From NCBI GenBank assembly GCA_964598225.1, contig CAZRBG010000038.1, positions 1 through 58,249 on the forward strand: a stretch of DNA of 58,249 bases, written 5' to 3'. The position numbers and the translations under genes are program-made. The stretch's first letter is position 1. Every line of letters starts with the position of its first letter. This document shows positions 43,253 to 50,967 of the stretch, in pieces. The notes under the pieces were generated by a model. The model was not told the DNA's origin, searched no databases, and saw only the letters and a program-made list of their open reading frames with translations. This DNA is from SG8-4 sp964598225. GTDB taxonomy: Bacteria > Planctomycetota > Phycisphaerae > Sedimentisphaerales > Anaerobacaceae.

Positions 43253-45868
43253 CTAATCCGGGAGGGCTTGTGAGGCGTGGACTGCGGATTTGGCGGCGGT
43301 TACTTTTCGGTAGACGGTTTCGGGTGCGCGTCTTACGCCGTCTACGGCTAACAGGTCGCGGTCGATGGAGATGCCGAAAAGGCGCTCGTTGGTTTCGAGA
43401 TACGGCCTGATCAGCCGCCAGTCTTTTTCCGTCAGCGGTGCGAAAAAGCCGCCGTTAAGCTGCTCTTCGATGAGGTTATGGTGCGGATCACGGACGTAAA
43501 TGGCGCCGCCGGAAGCGAGCGAGAACAGGTTCGAGCCCGGATACGGTGACGCCTGCGGCACGACCCGGCCCTTGTTGTCAAACTCTATGCCGTTGACGAC
43601 AACGAAGCCGCCGCCGTTGAGCGGATCGCCGGCCATAAAGGACTCGGCCAGAAAATCGAGGCACGTGCCGTTAATGACCACTCGCGGCTTGCCCACGGCA
43701 TTGATCAGCGGCCGCCCCGCCGCGTTGCCCAGGATGTAGACTTCGCCGCCCTTGGCGCCGTACATGAACGCCTGGCCGACGTCGCCGTATATGACCAGAC
43801 GGCCGGCCTTCATGATCTGGCCGAGCTGATCCTGTGCGTTGTCGTGGAGATAGATCTCCATGCCGTCGATACCGGAGGCTATGTAATCGCCGGAGGAGCC
43901 GAAGACGTCGATTCGGACTCCTTCGGTATCGGGTCCGAAGCCGCAGCCGGTAAAGCGCTGGCCCACCAGGCCGTGGAGAATGAAGCGCTTCCAGCCGAGC
44001 TGGTAAGCGCGGACCAGGAGCTTGGCGTCGCAGTCATCGCCTTCGGGCGGAAAGTCGTGGCAGTTCACGACGAGGGTGGTCTCGGCTTCTCTCGGGGCCC
44101 GCAGGTCGTTCCGAGTTTGCCAGTCGATTTGTCGGGCGTGAGCGGGAGCTTCATCCGTGATAGCAGGCACGGAGCCGAGTATCGAGTCGATCGCGTCGCG
44201 CACGATCCGGAGGACGACCGAGCGCTTCTTTTTGCCGCAGTTGTATCGGCGGTCATTGAGCAGCGAAAGTGCTTTTAGAGCCCATTGGAAATCGGTGTCG
44301 CTCCTTTTCGCGATTGTCTCGATTTCAGAAACGAGAACTCGTATCGCATCGAAATCCAGTGCTCCCATCTCGCGAGAGACAGCGGCATAAAGACCGTCTG
44401 CATCGTTATCGATAGCGGAAGTCTCGATCCTATTGAGCAACTCGTCCGGCAGATTGCCCTTCGCCGGCTCGGAGCGCAGATCAACGGCCCAGTCGCCGGG
44501 AGGACAGGTTACGGCCACGCCGAACTTATCGGCGCAAGAGAGTTTGGCGTCGCCGTTGCCTGCGTTCTCTACGGTGAACGAGAACGCACCGCCGTCGGTA
44601 TGGCTGCCGCCGCGGGCGTTCCAGTAGCGGTCGGCAACTGGTCGAAAGCGTGAATCTTCTTTGCTCAGGGAGTGAAGAGTGGCGTCAATGGCCTGCTTCT
44701 CGGAACAGATCAGGCCGATGCTCGCATCGCCCTCCTGCAGCGCGAAGACCTGGGGCCGGAGCATCGACGTGTCGGTGATGCCAAGCAACTGAAGCCGGTC
44801 GTTGTCGGGATTGCTTCTGGCGATGATGAAGAACCACGGGCCGTCCGGCGAGGCGTGGACGTGCATGGACTGGATCGCCCGGTAGATCTTCTTCTTTTCC
44901 TGCGAGAGGTTGGCGAAATCCAGCTCCGTCGTGGGAGCGAGGGCCTCGATGACATATTCGACGGGGTAACGCCAGATTCGGCGCCACAGGTCGAACAGCA
45001 AAACCGAGACCTCGGTATCGGTCAGGAACAGCGGCATGACGTTGTGCTGTCGCAGATAGGAGGCGATGCTATGGTAGTTGGCGAAGTCGCCGTTGTGGAC
45101 GAGGGCCTCGTTCATGCCGATGAAAGGATGCGCGCCGGCGGGGTGCCAGACCCGCCCTTTGGTGGGATACCGCTGATGGGCGATCCAGACGTTTGCTTTG
45201 AGGTTCTCAAGGCCGTAATACCGGACGACCTGCTCGGCGTAGCTGACGGCCTTGAATATCATCAGGTTGCGCGCGTGGCTGAGCACGAACGCACGCTTTT
45301 CGCCGAGAGCGGCGTAGAATTTCACGTTGAAATTAAAGCTGTTCTGATAGATGAATTCATCCTCGACCACACGTGCCGGTTGGTCGGTCAGATTATTCTC
45401 TTCTGCGAAGCGGTTGAGCTTGTTGTCTTTGGCGCGGACGAAATATCTTGCGATATGCGGCGGACGGACTTCGAGACCGACGTCACGGTGGTCGTCAACA
45501 TGTGAGAGCTTTTCGGCATGGTCGATCCGAAGATTTTCACTAATGAACTTCTCGGCTTCACCGGCGGCGCCGGAGTCGAGAAAGGCTATCTGAACAATGT
45601 AGTCATCGCGCAGCGTTTTGGCGTCGACGCCAAGCTGCTCCGGCACGAGACCTGCGGCGGCGATACCGCCTCCCTTGCCGTTGCCGCGATTGCGCATCTG
45701 GATGGAAGGCTCGAAGATGTGCCGTCCTCCTACGGGAACCGTCGCGGCAAAACCTACAACCCCGCAACCACCTTCATCGACCGTGTTCCGGGCACCAAGG
45801 ATTTCAAGGGGCAAATCTTGTATTAACTTCTTTCTCGAAAAATGGATGTTCTTTGTGAATGTACTCAT
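43253..45868 (-). CDS. glutamate-synthase-type protein: glutamine amidotransferase plus GXGXG domain
   Basis: The protein has 871 residues. Near the N-terminus a class II glutamine amidotransferase begins with DEGGCGVVGF, with the nucleophile Cys at about 35. Further amidotransferase blocks are HQRYPTKGRVWHPAGAHPFIGMNEALVHNGDF and LTDTEVSVLLFD. The last third has the right-handed beta-helix GXGXG domain of glutamate synthases (IDVFGSSGDYIASGI, GDVGQAFMYGAKGGEVYILGNAAGRP). Ammonia released from glutamine would be passed to the partner FMN subunit encoded upstream. The catalytic Cys is preceded by 34 residues that must be removed or tolerated. It is the last gene of the seven-gene operon. No NADPH-oxidising small subunit is nearby. 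Confidence 0.85.
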   Translation of the reverse strand: MSTFTKNIHFSRKKLIQDLPLEILGARNTVDEGGCGVVGFAATVPVGGRHIFEPSIQMRNRGNGKGGGIAAAGLVPEQLGVDAKTLRDDYIVQIAFLDSGAAGEAEKFISENLRIDHAEKLSHVDDHRDVGLEVRPPHIARYFVRAKDNKLNRFAEENNLTDQPARVVEDEFIYQNSFNFNVKFYAALGEKRAFVLSHARNLMIFKAVSYAEQVVRYYGLENLKANVWIAHQRYPTKGRVWHPAGAHPFIGMNEALVHNGDFANYHSIASYLRQHNVMPLFLTDTEVSVLLFDLWRRIWRYPVEYVIEALAPTTELDFANLSQEKKKIYRAIQSMHVHASPDGPWFFIIARSNPDNDRLQLLGITDTSMLRPQVFALQEGDASIGLICSEKQAIDATLHSLSKEDSRFRPVADRYWNARGGSHTDGGAFSFTVENAGNGDAKLSCADKFGVAVTCPPGDWAVDLRSEPAKGNLPDELLNRIETSAIDNDADGLYAAVSREMGALDFDAIRVLVSEIETIAKRSDTDFQWALKALSLLNDRRYNCGKKKRSVVLRIVRDAIDSILGSVPAITDEAPAHARQIDWQTRNDLRAPREAETTLVVNCHDFPPEGDDCDAKLLVRAYQLGWKRFILHGLVGQRFTGCGFGPDTEGVRIDVFGSSGDYIASGIDGMEIYLHDNAQDQLGQIMKAGRLVIYGDVGQAFMYGAKGGEVYILGNAAGRPLINAVGKPRVVINGTCLDFLAESFMAGDPLNGGGFVVVNGIEFDNKGRVVPQASPYPGSNLFSLASGGAIYVRDPHHNLIEEQLNGGFFAPLTEKDWRLIRPYLETNERLFGISIDRDLLAVDGVRRAPETVYRKVTAAKSAVHASQALPD

Positions 45869-45899
45869 TTTATATTCTCGAGCAATCTTTGAATTCGGC

Positions 45900-48869
45900 C
45901 TATTTGTCGTTTACCTTCGCAGGCTTGTTGTCATAGTCGCGATGCGTCAGCAGATCGCTGCGACCCACAAGCTTTTTTATACTCCTGAATCCGAGCCTCC
46001 AACAGATGTATTGAAGCTGCTTCGACCATGAATGGAACAGGTTGACGAGTCTCTGCGTCGACCAGTCCAGGTCGAACATCTGTGAAAGCTCGGGGTCGGT
46101 CGTCGCTATTCCTCTCGGGCAGCCGCGTCCGCTCTCGCAGGCGCCGCATCTTATGCACTCAAGCGCCACAAGCTCGACAGTGCCGACTACCACACCGTCG
46201 GCGCCGAGGGCGATGGCCTTGGCGACATCCCAGGCGGTTCTTATGCCGCCCGAGGCGATCAATGTTATCTGATCGCGCACGCCCTCTTGTTGGAGGAAAC
46301 TGTGCACCTTGCCAACGGCGTATTCGATGGGCATGGCGATGTTCTTCTTGGCTATGTCCGGAGCGGCGCCGGTCCCGCCGTAGCTGCCGTCGAGATGAAC
46401 GATGTGAGCGCCGGCGTAGTAACTTCCTACGGCGACCATATCGACGTCACTTGCGCCGGAGACCTTTACCGAGACAAGCGTTCTGGGATTTATTTCCTTG
46501 ATCCAGTCCACGTGTTTTTTGTGGTCCTCGACCGAGTAAACCGAGTGGAACGGAAACGGCGAGAACAGCGCGGTTCCCTGAACGGCCTCACGCATTTTGG
46601 CGACTACCGGCGTGTTCTTGTCGCCGAGCAAGTGACCGCCGAGACCGGGTTTCGCGCCCTGTGCGTACTTGAATTCGACAATGCGAACGCGGCCAATGGT
46701 CTCTTCGCGGACTCCGAACAGGCCGGTCGCTACCTGGGTGATTACATGATCGTCGTACTCCCGGAGTTCCTTCGGGTAGCCGCCCTCACCAGAACAGGTG
46801 AACGAGTTGAAAGTGCTGTAAGCCTTCGCCCGCGACAGCATCGTCGCCAGGCTTATCGAGCCGTAGCTCATGCCGCCGCCGTAGACGGGCATACCGATCG
46901 GAACCTCCGGGCGACCGTCGCGGCGCTTGTTGAGATTGATACCGAGATCAACGTCTTCAGGCTTGAACGAGCTGTCCGGCGCTCCATTCGCAAATGTGAT
47001 GTCGATCCTGTCGAAACCGCCGCCGGAGCCGCCGCGTTTGTATTCCATATTGTTTTTTGGCGGCACACCCGTCGCGGCCTGCTCCCAGGTGCTCACCAGC
47101 AGGTCTGCCGTCCAGCGCGGATCGCCGAACGCCCGCCACATCGGGTCCGGGCCGACCCTGATAGCATTTACCGGACAATCGTTCACGCAGAACGAGCCGG
47201 CGGTACGGCACACTTCCGATCCCTGACAGAGATGAGACTTAGGAGCGAGCATTCGCTTGCCGGCCCTGACGTGAACGCCGTACTTGCACACCTCGGCGCA
47301 CTTGCCGCAGCGTATGCAGTCCGACGTTCGCACGACTTTGTAGATCGCAAGCGAGTTCCTGAACCTCGACGGACAGGGCTTTGCGAGCTTCTCATCAGCG
47401 GCCGGATAATCGGCCTGAATCTTCGACTCCTCGGCAATGTCCGTTGGCTTGTCGGTCGCGGCGGAGGCAAGGGACTCCTCGAGGTTGCGCTGCCTCTTGC
47501 CGAAGAACGGCGACAGGTTGTCACGTTCGAGGTCCTCGAAGAACATGACTCTTCCCAGCTCGCCGCGAAGCCTGCGGACTTCACGCAGGCCCATCGCTCC
47601 CATCACCTCTATAAGTTGCGAGTGCCACGAACCGATCAGATTCATTATTCGCTGCGCGCCCCAGTCGGCCGGTGTGGTGTCAATCCCCGCCGGACAGGTC
47701 TGTCTGTCGGCGCAGTCCTTGCACAGCCTGCACCCCATAGCAACGAGCAACGCCCGATCGATTGCAACTCCATCAGCGCCGCAGGCGATGGTCTTGGCAA
47801 CGTGCTCGGCCAGAGCTATCCCGCCGCTTAGAAGAATTGCAACGCGGTCTCTAAGGGATTTCTCAATGAGAACCGAGTGGATATCCCGGACGAGTTCTAT
47901 TATGAATTCGTCGCTTTTCTTGCCGAATCCCTTTCCGTTGTTCTGAGCCTGCAAATGTATTACCCCCGGACCTTCTGCGGCAAGGTTAATTGCCCGCTCA
48001 ACGGCGTGTTCGTCCAACGGCAGGCGTACCGATACAATAACGTTTGGATTCGCCGAGATTATCTGCTTTATTAGTGCCGATATGTTCTCAGACCAGGCTA
48101 CCTCGACCATCGTTGCACCGCGGAGATCCTTCATATCGTCGTGGTCGGGATCGAACCTGACGATCAGGTGCTCTTTGTGTTTTTCCAGTGCGCCTTTTGC
48201 GTCCTCCGGCAGGGTAACGGCGAAAGTGTTGATATTGACGGCCGCGGCGGCTATCGCTTCCTTGCAGCTATCAGTCAGGAACTTATTGTCGGGAAGATCG
48301 AACACAATCGGGATAGGAATTTCGGCGTGGGTGTGACTTTCGGTGAGCAGATCGCCCCGTTTGTCGAATTCCAATTGTGCGGGACGTCTGCCTATCTCGA
48401 TGGCGGTGGAGATATATTCCCGGCCGTGTATTCCGTCCCTGGTGGGCCTTACGATTTCGGACATGTCCGTCCACATGGAATCGAAACCGACGCCTGCGAA
48501 CAGGCCGCGGTAGCCTGCGCCGGAGACCGGAATCTTGCCGTCATCAGACTGCTTCCAGATGCTTGTGATGATCTCGGCGCGCCAATATTCGTCGCCCAGC
48601 TTCTCATATTCGGGATTAGGTATTCGAAAGAGGATGTTCTTCTTGCACTCCTGAACGCATCGCATACAGCTTATGCACAGCACGTCTGCTGTGTCCACCA
48701 CCTGGGGCGTGTCGAATGCCCGCTGCCTGTAGACGTCGTATACACATGCGTCCTTTTTCACACAGCGCATGCATCCGAGGCAGCCGTCGCTTTCGATTGC
48801 GTTGTACTTCGGAACCGGGAAAAATCTCGGCCTGGTAGGTTTTACATTAACGTGATATTTAATCGGCAT
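45900..48869 (-). CDS. glutamate-synthase-type FMN/Fe-S protein with duplicated architecture
   Basis: The protein has 989 residues in two similar halves. Each half has a ferredoxin-like Fe-S region (residues 30-75 with CLGCMRC and CISCMRCVQEC, and 518-565 with CIRCGKCAEVC), then a barrel, then a cysteine triad: CRLCKDCADRQTCPAGI at 380-395 and CIRCGACESGRGCPRGI at 905-920. The second barrel has the glutamate synthase FMN signatures GGMSYGSIS, FTCSGEGG, QGAKPGLGGHLLG, DGSYGGTGAAP and ASGGIRTAWDVAKA. The first barrel has only weak counterparts (LLSGGIALAEHVAKTIACGADGV), so it may be a structural or altered copy. Gene order and domains are those of glutamate synthase, but the neighbours are MetF, MetV and MvhD. 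Confidence 0.85.
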   Translation of the reverse strand: MPIKYHVNVKPTRPRFFPVPKYNAIESDGCLGCMRCVKKDACVYDVYRQRAFDTPQVVDTADVLCISCMRCVQECKKNILFRIPNPEYEKLGDEYWRAEIITSIWKQSDDGKIPVSGAGYRGLFAGVGFDSMWTDMSEIVRPTRDGIHGREYISTAIEIGRRPAQLEFDKRGDLLTESHTHAEIPIPIVFDLPDNKFLTDSCKEAIAAAAVNINTFAVTLPEDAKGALEKHKEHLIVRFDPDHDDMKDLRGATMVEVAWSENISALIKQIISANPNVIVSVRLPLDEHAVERAINLAAEGPGVIHLQAQNNGKGFGKKSDEFIIELVRDIHSVLIEKSLRDRVAILLSGGIALAEHVAKTIACGADGVAIDRALLVAMGCRLCKDCADRQTCPAGIDTTPADWGAQRIMNLIGSWHSQLIEVMGAMGLREVRRLRGELGRVMFFEDLERDNLSPFFGKRQRNLEESLASAATDKPTDIAEESKIQADYPAADEKLAKPCPSRFRNSLAIYKVVRTSDCIRCGKCAEVCKYGVHVRAGKRMLAPKSHLCQGSEVCRTAGSFCVNDCPVNAIRVGPDPMWRAFGDPRWTADLLVSTWEQAATGVPPKNNMEYKRGGSGGGFDRIDITFANGAPDSSFKPEDVDLGINLNKRRDGRPEVPIGMPVYGGGMSYGSISLATMLSRAKAYSTFNSFTCSGEGGYPKELREYDDHVITQVATGLFGVREETIGRVRIVEFKYAQGAKPGLGGHLLGDKNTPVVAKMREAVQGTALFSPFPFHSVYSVEDHKKHVDWIKEINPRTLVSVKVSGASDVDMVAVGSYYAGAHIVHLDGSYGGTGAAPDIAKKNIAMPIEYAVGKVHSFLQQEGVRDQITLIASGGIRTAWDVAKAIALGADGVVVGTVELVALECIRCGACESGRGCPRGIATTDPELSQMFDLDWSTQRLVNLFHSWSKQLQYICWRLGFRSIKKLVGRSDLLTHRDYDNKPAKVNDK

Positions 48870-48917
48870 ATTCTCTACTCACATATTTACGGCGGGCGCA
48901 TACCCGCTCAAAGAAGG

Positions 48918-49862
48918 CTAATAAACGTGCGGACGCGGGAGCAGCCCCGCAGCCTTGATTACATCGGGCAGCATTCCCTCGGCTTCTATCGCCTGGAGGT
49001 GAACGCCCTTAATGCCGCTAAGATTCTTTGCCGCATCGATAAGCTCAAGAGTTATCTTGATGCCTTCTTCTTCGCGGTCGGGGGCATCTTTCATTCTCGC
49101 GATCAACCCATCCGGAACTTCGATGCCGGGGACGTTGTTATTCATGTACCGCAACATACCTGCCGAGCGCGGGACAATGATTCCAGCGAGAATGGCGACC
49201 TTGTCGGTCAGGCCCATATCCTCAGCTCGCCGCACTGCCTCGGCGAAGCGTTTCACGTCATAGACGGCCTGGGTCTGGATGAAGTCGGCGCCGGCGTTTA
49301 CCTTCTTGGCAAGCCTGATCGTGCGGAATTTCTCCGGCGGCCCCAGAGGCGTCCAGGCGGCTCCTATAAAAAACGGCGCCGCAGGCGAAATCGAGTCTCC
49401 GCCATCCTGAATGGCGTCGTCACGCAAACCTTTGACGATAGAAATTAACTGTATCGAATCGATGTCGTAGACGTTCTTGGCGCCGGGATGGCCCTTGAGC
49501 TTGCCGCCTGCGCCGGCCGATTGGTGGTCGCCGGACAAACACAAAACGTTTCTCATCCCCAGCGCCCACGCGCCGAGCAAATCGGATTGGATCGCGATGC
49601 GATTCCTGTCCCGGCATACGATCTGCATAATCGGTTCGAGGCCTTCCTGATGAAGGACCTTCGATGCCGCGATGCTCGACATTCGAACAACGGCGGTCTG
49701 ATTATCCGTGACATTGTAGGCATCTGCAACTCCGCGAAGGATACCGGCTTTCTTCTTCACTACTTCGGCGTCGGGACCTCTTGGCGGGCCGACTTCGGCG
49801 GTTACGGCAAAATGACCCGCATCCAGTATTCGCTCCAGATTGCTTCCTATCATTGTTTTCAT
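48918..49862 (-). CDS. metF: MetF-like methylenetetrahydrofolate reductase
   Basis: The protein has 314 residues with the MTHFR TIM barrel. It begins LDAGHFAVTAEVGPPRGPD, and contains YNVTDNQTAVVRMSS, NVLCLSGDH, ADFIQTQAVYDVKRF and ILAGIIVPRSAGMLRYMNN. It binds FAD and reduces 5,10-methylene- to 5-methyl-tetrahydrofolate. It overlaps metV by four bases, so the pair is a MetVF-type reductase, which in acetogens takes electrons from Fe-S proteins rather than from NADH directly. Confidence 0.92.
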   Translation of the reverse strand: MKTMIGSNLERILDAGHFAVTAEVGPPRGPDAEVVKKKAGILRGVADAYNVTDNQTAVVRMSSIAASKVLHQEGLEPIMQIVCRDRNRIAIQSDLLGAWALGMRNVLCLSGDHQSAGAGGKLKGHPGAKNVYDIDSIQLISIVKGLRDDAIQDGGDSISPAAPFFIGAAWTPLGPPEKFRTIRLAKKVNAGADFIQTQAVYDVKRFAEAVRRAEDMGLTDKVAILAGIIVPRSAGMLRYMNNNVPGIEVPDGLIARMKDAPDREEEGIKITLELIDAAKNLSGIKGVHLQAIEAEGMLPDVIKAAGLLPRPHVY

Positions 49863-50530
49863 TGTCTGAGATCCTCCCGGATTACCCTCTTCGGTCCCCC
49901 GTGACCGGAATTCGACCAGTCTTTCGTTTTCCTCAGCCCGGCAAGCGCTTCGATTTGGCCTCGCTCATAAGCGCGCTCAACGATAAGGTTCCAGACACAA
50001 TCAACGTCCTCATCCACTTCGCACTTGCCGTCTTTACGCGTTCCGCCGCACGGTCCGTTCATCAGGCTCTTCGCGCAGCGTGCTACGGGACAGTAGCCGC
50101 CGGTCTCGCCGAGAACGCAATCACCGCAGGCGGCACACCTCGCACTCCATAATCCGGCCTCTTCTCGTATGGTCAGGGCCGACGTATTAACGCCCGGATA
50201 AACGGGCTTGGGATCATACCGCTCGGCCAGGGCCTGAATTCCGATGCCGCACGCGATGCTCATGATGGCGTCGACTTCAGCGACTTGCCCGGCAAGCTCC
50301 TCTACAAACTCCCACTCGCACTGTTTGTCGAGCGTAGCTGTTACAATCTCTATCGAATGGCCCTGCTTCTTCAAAGCCATACGCAGCAGAGGCGCGAGCG
50401 CCTCCACTTCTTTCTCGCCGCCGGCGGAACATTCGGCCACGCAGGTCGCGCAGCCGGCCAGGAGCACTTTCTTATATGGTTTGAGTTTCCCGACAAGCTC
50501 GTCGAGAGGTTTCCATTCTGCAAAAATCAC
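49859..50530 (-). CDS. metV: MetV-like Fe-S/zinc subunit of methylenetetrahydrofolate reductase
   Basis: The protein has 223 residues. The N-terminal half has KVLLAGCATCVAECSAGGEKEVEAL. The C-terminal half carries a dense cysteine block: ARCAACGDCVLGETGGYCPVARCAKSLMNGPCGG. This is the MetV pattern, and the protein transfers electrons to MetF. It overlaps mvhD-like by four bases upstream and metF by four bases downstream. Confidence 0.9.
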   Translation of the reverse strand: MIFAEWKPLDELVGKLKPYKKVLLAGCATCVAECSAGGEKEVEALAPLLRMALKKQGHSIEIVTATLDKQCEWEFVEELAGQVAEVDAIMSIACGIGIQALAERYDPKPVYPGVNTSALTIREEAGLWSARCAACGDCVLGETGGYCPVARCAKSLMNGPCGGTRKDGKCEVDEDVDCVWNLIVERAYERGQIEALAGLRKTKDWSNSGHGGPKRVIREDLRQ

Positions 50531-50967
50531 TGTTTTTCTCCTGTTTTCATGGGATTGGGACCGAGCGGCCGCACCGCCTCGGCGCGAGCCCCGGCTATCT
50601 TTATCAATTCATCCGCCTTTTGTGAAAGCTTGCGGCTGATGCCGACCCGTTCGGGACAATAGCCTATTTTCTCAAGCAGGTTGTGGATGTATTCGACGCG
50701 TTTCTCCGCTCGCAGGCTTCCCGTCAACATTTTGCAGCTCTTCTCGGGACAGGCAACTATTTCGACGGCTTCGGCGCCGGATTCGAGTATCTTAATGATA
50801 TACGGCACTTCGATCTTACTGCTGCACGGCATCATCACGGCACGTACAGACACACCATCAACCTCCTGCGACCATGCCGAGCCCATAGCTTCGTCACAGA
50901 TACCGTGTTGACAATACAGAACTACAACTTCCGGATTTTGGCCGCCTTGTTGGCCCGCGTTACTCAT
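50527..50967 (-). CDS. MvhD-like Fe-S electron-transfer subunit
   Basis: The ATG at 50967 gives 146 residues. An open frame extends 45 codons upstream into the preceding gene and is not used. The protein matches MvhD/DUF-type hydrogenase iron-sulfur subunits in layout: VVVLYCQHGICDEAM, then VRAVMMPCSSKIEVPYIIKILESGAEAVEIVACPEKSCK, giving five cysteines that could bind one [2Fe-2S] cluster. In acetogens and methanogens MvhD links heterodisulfide-reductase-like HdrA to partners. No HdrA is in this window. The start overlaps the preceding gene by eight bases. Confidence 0.85.
   Translation of the reverse strand: MSNAGQQGGQNPEVVVLYCQHGICDEAMGSAWSQEVDGVSVRAVMMPCSSKIEVPYIIKILESGAEAVEIVACPEKSCKMLTGSLRAEKRVEYIHNLLEKIGYCPERVGISRKLSQKADELIKIAGARAEAVRPLGPNPMKTGEKQ

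Noticed and set aside
46287..47831. 514-codon forward open frame opposite the glutamate-synthase gene
   Set aside because: It is an antisense shadow caused by GC-biased third positions. The reverse gene has unmistakable Fe-S and FMN motifs.
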